Of a DNA stretch of 64,000 bases, positions 34,342 through 44,500 are shown one piece after another. The stretch is from Gemmatimonadota bacterium. GTDB taxonomy: Bacteria > Gemmatimonadota > Gemmatimonadetes > Palauibacterales > KS3-K002. A program made the position numbers and the translations under genes. The notes beneath the pieces are model-generated. The model made no database searches. It was not told the origin of the DNA and worked only from the letters and a program-made list of their open reading frames with translations. The stretch spans positions 3,809,471 to 3,873,470 of the forward strand of contig CP070815.1 of assembly GCA_020344215.1 (NCBI GenBank). Reading direction: 5' to 3'. Position 1 is the stretch's first letter. Each line of letters begins with the position of its first letter.

Positions 34342-35459
34342 CTCGCCACGGAGCGGATGACTGTCTCGATCCGATCTAACGCCTCGATCAGTTGGGGCCG
34401 CGGTACCCCGTAACCGATCCTCATGTAGCCGTCCATGTTGAAGTGGTCGCCGGGCACGATGAGCACGCTCTGCTCGTCCTTGAGTCGCTGGGCCAGCTCG
34501 CTCGAGTTGATGCTCAGGTCGTAGCGCGTGTAGCAGATGGCGCCGGCGCGTGGCGGTAAGTACCGGAAGGTATCGGGGCGCTCCGACAGCCAAACCTCGA
34601 GGGGCTGCAGGTTCTCGCTCAAGATACCGCGGGTGCGCTCGTAGATCCTGGGCCGCGTCTCGGGGTTCAGGGCGATGCGCGCGCAGAGGTCGCTGAGCGT
34701 TCCCGGCGCTATGGAGGTGTAGTCTTTGTAGGACCAGAGGTCGGCGATGAAGTCGGCGGGCCCCACCGCCCAGCCGATTCGCAGGCCGGGTAGCCCGTAA
34801 GCCTTCGAGAGGCCGGCGGTGATCACCAGGCGATCGTAGCGGTCCCAGAAGCTTGGCGACCAGGTCCCGTCGAGCTCGGCGCCGGCGTAGATCTCGTCGG
34901 CGATGATCCAGGCGCCGGCCCGTTCGGCTATGGCGACGATGCGGTCGATCTCCGCCTCGGTCAGGATGGCGCCGGTCGGGTTGTTCGGGTTCGTGACGAC
35001 GATCAGTTTGACGTCGCCGTCGACCCGGGCATCGAGTTCGTCCAGATCGGGCGCCCAGCCGCGTTCCTCCAACAGGTGGAAGGGACGCACCTCCCGGGCG
35101 AAGTTCTCGCCTTGCCCCCAGATCTGCATGTAGTTGGGTGCCTGCATGACGACAACGTCGTCCGGGTCCAGCAGCTTCCAGGTCGTTACATAGTTCGCCT
35201 CTGAGCCACCGTTGCTCACCAAGACGTTGTCGATCGTCGCGCCCGGGTAAATGGCGGCCACGAGCTCGCGCAGCTCCACCGTACCGTTCGACTGGTTGTA
35301 GATCAGTCGCTGGCTCAGTAAGTCCTGCGCGTCGGCGCCGGCCAGCTCAAGCAGCTCGGCTGGCGTCATCGGGTGTACGCCGCTCTCCGAGAGGTTGAAC
35401 TGCACGCGGTTCTCCCATGTGGACTGCCAGCGCTCCATGCGGAAGGGGTTGATCTTCAT
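34338..35459 (-). CDS. Class I/II PLP-dependent aminotransferase
   Basis: A fold-type I aminotransferase of 373 aa. The phosphate-binding part is SNGGSEANYVTTWKLL, the nucleotide-like VVTNPNNPTGAILTEAE is the class I substrate loop, the aspartate sits in IIADEIYAGAEL, and the PLP lysine is in TAGLSKAYGLPGLRIGW. The substrate is unknown; the sequence resembles aspartate- or capreomycidine-type aminotransferases. A small membrane protein gene lies just upstream with a 6-nt gap. Confidence 0.88.
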   Translation of the reverse strand: MKINPFRMERWQSTWENRVQFNLSESGVHPMTPAELLELAGADAQDLLSQRLIYNQSNGTVELRELVAAIYPGATIDNVLVSNGGSEANYVTTWKLLDPDDVVVMQAPNYMQIWGQGENFAREVRPFHLLEERGWAPDLDELDARVDGDVKLIVVTNPNNPTGAILTEAEIDRIVAIAERAGAWIIADEIYAGAELDGTWSPSFWDRYDRLVITAGLSKAYGLPGLRIGWAVGPADFIADLWSYKDYTSIAPGTLSDLCARIALNPETRPRIYERTRGILSENLQPLEVWLSERPDTFRYLPPRAGAICYTRYDLSINSSELAQRLKDEQSVLIVPGDHFNMDGYMRIGYGVPRPQLIEALDRIETVIRSVAS

Positions 35460-35465
35460 GGTTCG

Positions 35466-35906
35466 TCAGTGTCTCCGGGACCTTCGTCCACGTTCAGGTT
35501 GAGGGCGCGGGTACAACAGGACGAGTGCCGCGGCGCACGCCACCTCGAGCACCAGATCGACCCAGAGGCCGCTGGCCACGCCCATGCGTGGTAGCCAGAA
35601 GAGGCCGACGACGGCGATCGCGCCGGCCACGCCCATGCCCAGCAGCGTCGGGAAAGGGCCGGGTGTTTCACGGCGCGCCGCCTCGATCAGGCTCGCGCCG
35701 ACTACGACGAGGACGGCGGCGAGCGCGTGCGCCTGAAACGGAATGACTTGCAAGGCGACAAAGCGTGCGAAGCTGGAGAAGTGGAGTAGCGGCCAGAGGC
35801 CGATCAGCACGTAGTAGACGCCCTGTCCCAGGATTACCCAGCGGCGCCAGCGATCGCGGCCTCCTTCGAGCTGGGCTCTGAGCCTGACCGCGCGGCGGCT
35901 AGCCAC
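35466..35906 (-). CDS. Small four-helix membrane protein
   Basis: The 146-aa protein has about four transmembrane helices (WVILGQGVYYVLIGLWPLLH, ALAAVLVVVGASLIEA, LLGMGVAGAIAVVGLFWL and DLVLEVACAAALVLLYP) and a basic, Arg-rich C-terminus. No family recognised. It starts at GTG 35906, one base after the HAD-gene stop, and ends 6 nt before the aminotransferase start, so it is within a minus-strand operon. Confidence 0.7.
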   Translation of the reverse strand: MASRRAVRLRAQLEGGRDRWRRWVILGQGVYYVLIGLWPLLHFSSFARFVALQVIPFQAHALAAVLVVVGASLIEAARRETPGPFPTLLGMGVAGAIAVVGLFWLPRMGVASGLWVDLVLEVACAAALVLLYPRPQPERGRRSRRH

Positions 35907-35907
35907 G

Positions 35908-36573
35908 TTACCCCTCCTCCGGTTCCACGTTCAGCAGTGCAAGGAGCGCATCGATGCTCTCCAGCCAGTAGTCCGGCTGGCCCGGGGTCAAGTGATCGCG
36001 GTCGAAGGGTCCCCAGAGCGCGGCAGCGGTCTCCACACCGGCGGCTCGGCCGGCCAGCAGGTCGTAGAGGCTGTCACCGACAAGCAGCACTTCTTCCGGA
36101 GCCAGGTCGATGCTCTTCAGCCCGAGCAGGACGGGCTCGGGATCCGGTTTCGGCTTGGCCACGTCCGTGGCGCTGACCAGGCCGTCGAACAGGCCGTCCA
36201 GCCCGCAACTGCGCAGCTCGCGTATCGCGTGCTCGCGGATCTTACTCGTGACGACCGCTAAGCGGTAGCCCGCACGATGCAGCGCGGCGGCGGCGTCACG
36301 CATCCTCGGGAACGGTCGAGATAGCCGCTCGTGGTTGGCCTCGTTGTGGTCTATGTACGTGCGGAACATCGCCTCGAGCTGGTCCGGCGAGTCGGCGAAG
36401 CTCTGGAGCTGGGCCCGCAGCGGTGTCCCCATGGTGTTTATCCACTGTTGGTCGGGTGGAACCCGCCCCAAATGGACCGCCATGGTGTGACGGTAGGAAC
36501 TCAGGATCAGGTCGAGCGAATCGACCAGCGTGCCGTCGAGGTCGAACAGGATGCCGCGATAGTGGGAGGTCAA
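35908..36573 (-). CDS. HAD-superfamily hydrolase, phosphoglycolate phosphatase-like
   Basis: A 221-aa HAD phosphatase. Motif I is ILFDLDGTLVDS with the nucleophile Asp, motif II VVTSKI, motif III Lys in VAKPKPDPEP, and motif IV LLVGDSLYDLLAGRAAG. The cap domain helices resemble Gph/PpaX-like enzymes that remove phosphoglycolate or pyrophosphate. It starts at TTG 36573, overlapping the amidohydrolase stop as TTGA, and GGAGGA lies about 9 nt upstream. Confidence 0.88.
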   Translation of the reverse strand: MTSHYRGILFDLDGTLVDSLDLILSSYRHTMAVHLGRVPPDQQWINTMGTPLRAQLQSFADSPDQLEAMFRTYIDHNEANHERLSRPFPRMRDAAAALHRAGYRLAVVTSKIREHAIRELRSCGLDGLFDGLVSATDVAKPKPDPEPVLLGLKSIDLAPEEVLLVGDSLYDLLAGRAAGVETAAALWGPFDRDHLTPGQPDYWLESIDALLALLNVEPEEG

Positions 36574-37970
36574 TTGAAGAGCTCCTCCGTCGAGCGGTCG
36601 GTCGCGTCGGGGTCGGCTGGGGCGAGGACTATCCTGCCGGGCCGCTGTACATCGGCGAGTCGGTCGAGGAGCACTTGCCCGTCGGCGATTACCAGGAAAA
36701 TGGCGGCGGTGTCTCGGATGTCGGTGAGTGGATCGCCGGCAACGGCTACGATATCCGCCAGCATGCCGGGCGCGATCGAGCCCAGTCGGTCGGCGAGTCC
36801 GAGGTGCCGGGCCGCGACAGTGGTAGCGGCGGCGATCGCTTCACGCGGCGTGTAGCCTGCCTCCACCAGGTTGCGGAGCTCCTCGTGAAAGGTGTAACCG
36901 AAGGTGGTACCCGGGCTGGGCGCGTCGCTGCCCACAACCAGCGGCACGCCGGCGCGCAGCAGGCGGCGCAGGTTCGCCCGAGCGCGACGCGCCGACGCGG
37001 TATCGTCCAGCAGGCCACCTACATGTTGCTCGATCGCCTGGAGCGTTGGGTCGACGACTATGCGCCGCTCGTACAACTCGACCAAAGTGAGCGAGTCGAT
37101 CGGCTGGTCGAAGGGCACGTGCTCGATCCCGTCGACGCCAGCTGCCAAGGCGAGCGCTAGATCCTCGAGTGTGCTGACGTGGGCGAGGACCGATAGTCCT
37201 CGCTCGTGGGCGGTGGCGGTGATCGCGTAGAGGACCGACGGCGGTAGCCTGGGAAGCCCACGGTCGCCGCGCCGCTCCAACACGACGCTCACGTAGTCCA
37301 CGCGCGGTGCAATCCTGTTCACAGCGAGCTCGGCCTCCGCCGGCCCGATCACCTGACGCGCGACCTGCGCGATGAACGAGGTGTCACCCTGACCCGCCTG
37401 GCGGAGGCGCGCCACGGGATGTCCGCCGGGTGCGGTGAACGAAGGCCCGGCTGTGAAGACACGCGGCCCGGCCAGCTCGTGCTGCTCGATTCGGTCGGAG
37501 AGTTTCACGACCCAGGGATAGGGATCGCCGAGGCTCTTGACCGTGGTGACGCCCGCCTGAACGAGCGCGCGGCGTCGGTCGGGGAACCTGCGGATGAAAC
37601 GCCAGAGATAACGTAGCCAGCCGAGCTCGCGGGAGCCGTCCGCGATGCGCGAACGGATGCCGCTGAGATGCACGTGGCTGTCGATGAAGCCGGGTAGCAG
37701 CGTGAGACCGTCGACGTAAAGGATGCGGGCGCTGTCGGGAATCGGTTCAGTGCCGAGCGCGACGATCTCGCGCCCCCGGATGATCACCGTCGCGTCTTCC
37801 AGCACCGAATCGCTGGCCGGGTCGTATATGCGACCGCCGACCAGCGCGATGGGTGGCCCGTCCAGCGGCTGGCCCGGGAACTGGCCCCGCGCGTAAAAGA
37901 AAGCGATCCCGGCACCGGCGGCGATCAGTACGGCGAGGGACGACCACTTGAGTACGGACCCGATGCGCAT
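36570..37970 (-). CDS. Membrane-anchored amidohydrolase family protein
   Basis: A TIM-barrel metal hydrolase of the imidazolonepropionase/prolidase-like group. The start MRIGSVLKW leads into one N-terminal transmembrane helix, then VGGRIYDPASDSVLEDA. The metal-binding His-x-His is in PGFIDSHVHLSGI, further His residues in VLAHVSTLE and GIEHVPF, and the metal Asp in VVGSDAPSPG. Predicted 466 aa. Substrate unknown. It is coupled by TTGA to the downstream HAD gene. Confidence 0.85.
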   Translation of the reverse strand: MRIGSVLKWSSLAVLIAAGAGIAFFYARGQFPGQPLDGPPIALVGGRIYDPASDSVLEDATVIIRGREIVALGTEPIPDSARILYVDGLTLLPGFIDSHVHLSGIRSRIADGSRELGWLRYLWRFIRRFPDRRRALVQAGVTTVKSLGDPYPWVVKLSDRIEQHELAGPRVFTAGPSFTAPGGHPVARLRQAGQGDTSFIAQVARQVIGPAEAELAVNRIAPRVDYVSVVLERRGDRGLPRLPPSVLYAITATAHERGLSVLAHVSTLEDLALALAAGVDGIEHVPFDQPIDSLTLVELYERRIVVDPTLQAIEQHVGGLLDDTASARRARANLRRLLRAGVPLVVGSDAPSPGTTFGYTFHEELRNLVEAGYTPREAIAAATTVAARHLGLADRLGSIAPGMLADIVAVAGDPLTDIRDTAAIFLVIADGQVLLDRLADVQRPGRIVLAPADPDATDRSTEELFN

Positions 37971-37987
37971 GTGCTCTGGCTGGAACC

Positions 37988-38371
37988 TCAGCCTGGCCAC
38001 CACCAGATCCTGCCGCTGATGATCAGCCCGCCGAGAATCGCGAAGAACATGGAGCAGAGACTGGCGAGGATCGACGACCAGGTGAGCGGCTTGTTGGCGG
38101 TCCCGTGCTTCACGTGCAGCTCCCAGTTCGGGACGATCTTGATCACGATCCACACCATCATCGCGACGGCGGCTCCCGAGACGTTGAACGCCACTATGAC
38201 GGTGAAGAAGAGCCGTTCGCTGAGGCCGATCAGCCAGTTCGGCACATCACGTCCCGACGGCTTGGCGATATTAAGGTAAGAGCGGAGGCCCTTGAGGAAC
38301 CAGCCGGTCACCACGCCGCCAACGGCAAGCGCCACTACGAGCCCCACGACCCAGCGAGCCCAAATCTCCAT
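37988..38371 (-). CDS. Small membrane protein of unknown function (127 aa)
   Basis: Three hydrophobic helices are visible: WVVGLVVALAVGGVVTGWFL at the N-terminus, FFTVIVAFNVSGAAVAMMVW in the middle and LASLCSMFFAILGGLIISG near the C-terminus. The central loop is polar. No family was recognised. It precedes the amidohydrolase gene on the same strand with a 17-nt gap. Confidence 0.72.
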   Translation of the reverse strand: MEIWARWVVGLVVALAVGGVVTGWFLKGLRSYLNIAKPSGRDVPNWLIGLSERLFFTVIVAFNVSGAAVAMMVWIVIKIVPNWELHVKHGTANKPLTWSSILASLCSMFFAILGGLIISGRIWWWPG

Positions 38372-38487
38372 TGCCCGATGCCCCGGTTCAGAGAGCGGAT
38401 TCTTCGCCAGAACTCTAGGCCAATTGAATGCCGATCGCCACGCGGCACAAGCGGCAGCGGTGTTGAACGAGCGACAAGCCTGTTAAT

Positions 38488-41400
38488 TCATCCCGCCGGC
38501 GTAACGAGGAGGGTCGCCACCTCTTTGATATTGCCCGGGCCCGAGTCATTGGAGATGAGCGCGTCCAGTAGCTCGTCGAGCCGCTTCAGTAGGCCGGGAC
38601 TGGGACGATCGGGAAGGTCGCCGGCCATTCGGGCCAGTTCGCGTTCCCCCGCCACGGTGAAGCGCCGTGCCAGGCGGTCCAACACGCGATCTGTGGTGGC
38701 ATGCTCATCGCGCGTCATACTGTGAGCCGTTGCCAGGAAGCAGCGGCTCAGCCAGGCGGCGATTCGGCACTGTGGGAGGCTCGGGCTGAGCGCATCGCCG
38801 GCGATCCGCGCGGCCTCGAGCTGGGCCGTTACACCGCGGGCATAGCGGGCGCAAGCGCGCCGGGCGCCGGCAAGGAGGGGCTCGGGCGGTTCACGTCCTT
38901 CGAGGTTTCTTGCGGAACGCAGCAGTTCGAGAGCGGTGACCTGGTCTTCGGTGACGCGACCTGTCTCGACGTCGCAGATCAGCCACAGCCCGCGACCCTG
39001 CTTTCCACAGCTCACGCGCCAGTACGCGACGGCACGTGGCGGCCCTTCGCTGTGCGCCGTAACCGCGGAAGCGACCGGCTTCCCCGGCGTCACCCGGTGA
39101 TCGGCGCCCGACGCGTCGCACCAATCGAGGTACGCCTGCTCCTCCGGATCGAGTGGGCCCTCGACGCGTTCCTCGACTTGCTCGTAGCCGGTCGGGTCGC
39201 GGGCGAGGATGCGGATGTGGTCGAGCGTGGGGCCGTGATCGCTGGATGTGGCGAGCACGGGCTGATCGAGGCCGAGTGTGCAGGAGATTCTGGATACCTT
39301 GGTGTGCAGGCGCGCCATCAGACCCAGCAGGCGATCGAGGTCGTGCGTTGGCACGAAGTGATGCAGCTCGACGTGATTCGACAGTGCGCCGAGGCGGTCG
39401 ATGCGCCCGATCCGCTGCATCAGGCGCACGGGGTTCCAAGGCAGGTCGTAGCTCACGACGACCGACGCGTCCTGGAGGTTGAGCCCTTCGCTAAGCACGT
39501 CGGTGGCGATCAACAAGTCGACGCGCTCGCGCTCCGGCGGCTCGGGCAATCCGTTGGCGCGCGGAGCGAAGCGCTCGATGACCTCAACCCGGCCGGCACG
39601 CTCGAGCCCTAAGCGCGCACCGGCGCTATCGATCTGAGCTATGTGCGGACGCATCCGGAGCTGGTGATGGAGGTAGCGCGCCGTGTCGCGGAACTCGGTG
39701 AAGAGCAGGACCTTGCGGCCGGCGAGCGGTCCGGCGAGCAGCTCGATGAGCTTGCCTAGCTTACGATCGGCGCCGGGGCCGACGGCGAGGAGGGCGGCGT
39801 GGATTCGCGTGAGGATGTTCACGTCGTGCTCGAGCGAGTCGCGGAACTCGGCGATCCGCTCGGGCTCGATCGACGGCGCAGGTAGCATAAGCTCGAAGAA
39901 GGCGAGCTGGCTGCCCGGATCGTCGCCGGGACCCTGGAAGCTGGCCCGGTAGTCGGGTCGCGTCAGTATGCGTCCGGCGTCGATGGCGCGCAGTGCCGTA
40001 TTGCACCAGGCAAGCTGTTGGACGACAGTGCACCTGAAGGCTTCGATGCTCGACTCCAGCCGCTTGAGCAGGATGATCTTCAACAGCTCGCCGGGGCCGC
40101 TGGGCGGATCGGCAGGGTCGGCTTCGGCCGAGTCAGGCTCGATGGCCGGGAAGCGCAGGTCCTCGAGCCAGGAATCGAGGCCGGCGAAAAGCTCGCCGTA
40201 GGTCGCCGCGAGGTCGTAGTGGACTGGAACGGGGGATCGGCGCTGTGGGAAGCGCAACTTGACCTCCCGGCCACTCTGCGGGTCGCGGATGCGGATCGCG
40301 CCGTAGTGCGTGCGCAGGAAGCGGCGGGTGCGGCGCAACAGGCAGGCGGAGATGATGGGGCGCACATCGCCGTCGCCGACCGCGGCGCGTCGGAAAACCT
40401 CTCGGTAGTCGGCGATACCTAGATGCCGGAAGGCGCCAGGTGTGGCGAAAAGGTCGATGAGATGCTGGAGATCGAGGAGCGTGTTGTTGATGGGTGTGGC
40501 GGTGAGCAGGACGGTCCTGGAATGCCGGACGAGGTCAGCCAGGCTATGGTATCGTCGCGTCGCCGGGTTCCTGAAGTTGTGCGCTTCGTCGACGAGCACG
40601 AGATCGGCGCCGCGGAAGGCGACGGGGTCGAAGGTCTTGCGACCGAGCGACTCCATGGAGAGCAGCTCTACAGCGCCACGGCGCGTCTCCTCCACCCAGA
40701 GGTCGAGGTTGTCAGCAGCACTCTGCTGCGCCGAGCCCGCGGCCCCGCTGGGAGTTGTGCCAACCAGGTATGACATCTCTCGCGTCCACTGGTCCCTAAG
40801 CGATGCCGGAACGACGACGAGGCCGCGCCCACCCGCATCGAGCGCGCGTTCCAGCAGCCGCAGGCCGATGTAGGTCTTCCCCAGCCCGACGGCGTCGGCG
40901 ACGATCACACCGCCGTAGCGATCGAGTATCGCGGAGGCGCGTTCGTAGGCGCGCTCCTGATGGGTTGCCAGCGCCGGCGCGGCTTCGGGCCGCTGGACCC
41001 CGTCGGGCGCGGCGGCGCCAGCGAAGTGAGCGGCGAGCACTCGGTGGTAGAGCACCGTCGGAGCGATGCTCTGGGCATCAGCTTCGAGGCAGGCGGCCGG
41101 CCGGCCGGAGGGGAGCCGGCCCGCCTGCTCGCGGATCGATGGGGCGGGGACGATGAGGGGTGGCCCATCTGGAATCGATAACAGGTCGAACCGCTGGCGG
41201 AGTCGATGTAGTACGAGAGGGCGTCGGTGGAAGGTCAGCCAGCCGTCGGTCGAGCTTCCGGTGAAGATGAGTGCGCTCTCGGGAAAGGCGCTTCCGCTAC
41301 TATAGAAGAGCAGGAACTCGGGGGCCGGTGGCTCAGCGATGACCGTCCAGCGCCAGCCGTGCGGCCGCCCGCCGCGCGGAAGCGCGCGGGTGACGACGTG

Positions 41401-41571
41401 TACCGTCTGCGGCCCGCCGGCCGATGCATCTCCCAACAATTCCAGCAGACGGTTGGAATCGGCGATGGCGACATCTATCCGGTAGGCGCGTGCCCAGAGG
41501 CCGCGGAGGAGCGCCAGGGCGGCTTCGTCGGACGCGGCGGCGATGGGCTCGGGCCATGGCAAGGTGCTCAT
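38488..41571 (-). CDS. SNF2-like DEAH-box helicase of a methyltransferase-helicase module
   Basis: A 1027-aa ATPase. Motif I is ADAVGLGKTYIG (about residues 225-235), motif II VDEAH (about 328-331), motif III LLTATPINN. Motifs V and VI are in IATDVLSEGLNLQDAS and LMQRIGRIDRLG. The first ~170 residues and last ~220 fit no domain I know; a GSSTDGW segment near residue 106 vaguely recalls a PLD strand, but no His-Lys-Asp set is present. ATG 41571 overlaps the methylase stop (ATGA). It most likely translocates on DNA. No nuclease motif seen. Confidence 0.9.
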   Translation of the reverse strand: MSTLPWPEPIAAASDEAALALLRGLWARAYRIDVAIADSNRLLELLGDASAGGPQTVHVVTRALPRGGRPHGWRWTVIAEPPAPEFLLFYSSGSAFPESALIFTGSSTDGWLTFHRRPLVLHRLRQRFDLLSIPDGPPLIVPAPSIREQAGRLPSGRPAACLEADAQSIAPTVLYHRVLAAHFAGAAAPDGVQRPEAAPALATHQERAYERASAILDRYGGVIVADAVGLGKTYIGLRLLERALDAGGRGLVVVPASLRDQWTREMSYLVGTTPSGAAGSAQQSAADNLDLWVEETRRGAVELLSMESLGRKTFDPVAFRGADLVLVDEAHNFRNPATRRYHSLADLVRHSRTVLLTATPINNTLLDLQHLIDLFATPGAFRHLGIADYREVFRRAAVGDGDVRPIISACLLRRTRRFLRTHYGAIRIRDPQSGREVKLRFPQRRSPVPVHYDLAATYGELFAGLDSWLEDLRFPAIEPDSAEADPADPPSGPGELLKIILLKRLESSIEAFRCTVVQQLAWCNTALRAIDAGRILTRPDYRASFQGPGDDPGSQLAFFELMLPAPSIEPERIAEFRDSLEHDVNILTRIHAALLAVGPGADRKLGKLIELLAGPLAGRKVLLFTEFRDTARYLHHQLRMRPHIAQIDSAGARLGLERAGRVEVIERFAPRANGLPEPPERERVDLLIATDVLSEGLNLQDASVVVSYDLPWNPVRLMQRIGRIDRLGALSNHVELHHFVPTHDLDRLLGLMARLHTKVSRISCTLGLDQPVLATSSDHGPTLDHIRILARDPTGYEQVEERVEGPLDPEEQAYLDWCDASGADHRVTPGKPVASAVTAHSEGPPRAVAYWRVSCGKQGRGLWLICDVETGRVTEDQVTALELLRSARNLEGREPPEPLLAGARRACARYARGVTAQLEAARIAGDALSPSLPQCRIAAWLSRCFLATAHSMTRDEHATTDRVLDRLARRFTVAGERELARMAGDLPDRPSPGLLKRLDELLDALISNDSGPGNIKEVATLLVTPAG

Positions 41572-44500
41572 GTTTCGACCCTGTTTGAGAGCCTGGCGTC
41601 GAAGGAGCGGAGCACCCCGAGCTCGCGGGTCGCCAGCCCGTAGAGGCGGGCTACGAGCTTGTCGAGGCGGCGGCGCTCCCCGGCCTTCAGGCCGCCGTTG
41701 GCGTGTGCGAGTCGACTCAACTCGACGCAATGCATGGTGACAGCCGCGTCGGGCTCTTCGGGAAACGGCAGGAGAGCGACCGTCCAACCGAGGAAGCGGA
41801 AGTATCCTCCGGTTGCCCGCTCAGCGATCGCTTTCAGGTAGGCGCGGGCGACGGTCGAATTGAGGACGGCGGCCAAGAGATACGCCTCCTCCTCCGACGC
41901 GGCTGCTATCTGGTAGACGGTGTTGAGACTGACCAGCGGGGCCGTGCTGTCGATGAACGGGACGCGGGGAGGCAATACGACGGCGCCCGGCTCGGGGGCG
42001 ATGTCGCGCCACGCCACGCGGCGAGCCCACTTCTCCGGGCGCGTGCGAAACAGGGCCCAGAACGGCTGGTCCGGCCGGAGATCGACCCGCCGTCTGAGAG
42101 AGCGCTCGTGGCGGCGAAGATGGTCGTGGGTCGCCGTTGGGAGGCTGGGGAGCGGTCTGCCGTCGTCGTCGTGAGTCCAGACGAGGGCCCGGCTGACGGA
42201 GAAGCGCCACGGCGCGAGATCCTCGCCGCGCAGAGTGGGGCGCAGCCGGTCGACCTCGATTTCCACCGGCTCGCCGCCGAGGTCGAGGGTTGCTCGGCCC
42301 CTCGCCGGTGCACTCTCGATCACGCCTCCGACGAAGAGGTCGTTGCCGCCGGTGAAGATCCCCCTGCAGGGGCGGCGAGCCGGGTGCGAGCCGAGTGGCC
42401 CTCCGGCGGCGCGCATGCGCTCGAGTACGGTTCGCACCCGGGGAGGCGCCAGCGCCCACGGTGCTTCGGGGTCGTCCTCGATGAGCGGCAGACGCGCCTG
42501 GGGGAGGCGGAAATCGAGTACGGTCCCACCCCGATCGTGCAGCCGAACCGATGCCTTGTGCTTCCGGTCGGGCGCACCGCGTATCAGCAGGATCGCCAGA
42601 GGGTAGGTCGTCGCCTCAAACAGCCTCTCGGTAGCGAGTGCACAGTCCTCGAGGCGCAGGATCCGGGTGGTCGCCTGCAGGCGGGCGCGCAGTGCACCGG
42701 CGGAGAGAGTGCGGGCGAGTTTGGCGGGGAGCAGGAAGCCGAGTGCCCCGTGCTCGGCCAGGAGCTCGAGTGAACGTTCCAAGAAGAGGGCGCTGAGGTC
42801 GAGCTGAGCGGCGAAGCCGCGCCCGGCGCGAGCCAAGCGACACCCGGTTCGCCAACCGGCGCCGCGCAGCGAGTCGAAGCGTTCTTTGAGACGCCGCCGC
42901 GATAGCCCCGACCAGTGATGGATTCGAACCCAGGGCGGATTGCCGAGGATTACATGGAAGCTGGTGTCCGGGCCGCCCGGCTTCGCGAAGTGGATGGGGA
43001 AAGAGAAGAATGGCAGCTCATCCACCTCGCATATTCTCTTGAGTAGACTGCGAATCTCGCTCTGGCGCTTCTTCAGCGTAGCCGCCGCTTTCTTCTGGGA
43101 TGGTGTGAGCCCTGCTCGCCTCCCGAATAGGTCGCGGCTGCGCGCGGCGCCGTGCAGGTCGCGCCGGCGAGCGTCGATGCTGGCGGACAGCTCTGCCAGG
43201 AAGGTCACCGCGAGGTCGCGTTCGACGCGCTGTAGCCCGCGAAGCACACGGCGCTTGGCGACGCCGCAGGCGCGGAAGTAGCGGTCGCGCCGCGCGACCA
43301 AACGCTCGACGTGGCGACGCCAGCGGCTGGCGAGCAGACCGTGGTCGAGGTTTCCGTACTGTGCCAAGAAGTCGATGGGGTCGACGAGTGCGTCGCCCTG
43401 GCGGACGTTGATGTCGAGGTTCGGTAGCGGCGGCACCTGTGAGATTTCGTCCAGCTCGAGGTCCACGACGAGCGCGAGCCATAGACGCAGCTCACAGAGC
43501 CGCACGGCTGCGCCGTTGACGTCGACGCCGTGAAGGTTGCGCTTGATGATCTCCTGGCGGCGTTCGAAGCGGGCGAACGAGTCGGGTGGCCGTCCGTCGA
43601 GGACGTCGCGCAGCGTCTCCAACCTCTGGAGCGCGGCGAGCAGGAAGGCGCCAGACCCCACCGCCGGATCGAGCACTCGGAGCTCGCGCACGCGTGCGGC
43701 GAGTCGTGTGCGGACGGAGCCGTCGACGTCCGGCGCGCCGCCTGAGAGGATTCGTTCGACGAGCTCGCGGTCACAGCCGGCGACCTGTGCGAGGTGCGCG
43801 GCCAGCGCGCCGTCGACCAGGCGGTCGACGAGCGTGCGCGGAGTGAAGAAGGCGCCGGTGGAACCGCGCACGGCTCCCGCCATGAGGCCCTCGAACACTT
43901 TGCCGAGCATCTCCGGGTCGACGGCGACGTCCTGGTCCGCAGGCTGATCTTCGCGAAGCGTGAACTGGTACCTGTCGAGTAGATCGTGGAAGATCGGCGT
44001 GAAAGTCTCGTCCGGTACGTTGAGGCCGGGATACTTGCGCTCGAGGCGGTCGCGCTCGAACAACCCGCCGTTCAGGTAGGGCAGCCGGCCGAGTTGCTGC
44101 GCGGGCCGTCCTCTCTGCTCCGGCGATCGATTGAGCGCGCTGAAGAAGAGAGGCTCGAGGCGACGGCGGAAGAACGGGACGCCGTCGGCGAGCGCGCCCT
44201 CGTACAGGTGCCGGAGGTAGGCGGTGTCCGCGTCGAGCCAGCCCTTACCTTGCAGGAAGTAGAGAAAGAGGAGGCGACTGAGTAGGATGAGTGCTAGGTC
44301 GAGGCGGTCCTGCCGAGCCTCCTCTGGTACGCCGGCCAACTCCGCGGCGAGCGCGGCACGCTGCCGCCGGAATTCGGCGAAGAACCTACGGGTGACCTGT
44401 TCGCGGTCGAGTGCCCGGATGTGGGCGAGGGTCAGCTCGCTGGCGGTGGGGCTGCCGTTCACCGCGAGGGCGGCCAGGATGTCGAGCTCCGATCGCCGCG

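Noticed and set aside
38572..41571. PLD nuclease domain in the helicase N-terminus
   Set aside because: A GSSTDGW-like strand is present, but the His-x-Lys-x4-Asp catalytic set is missing.
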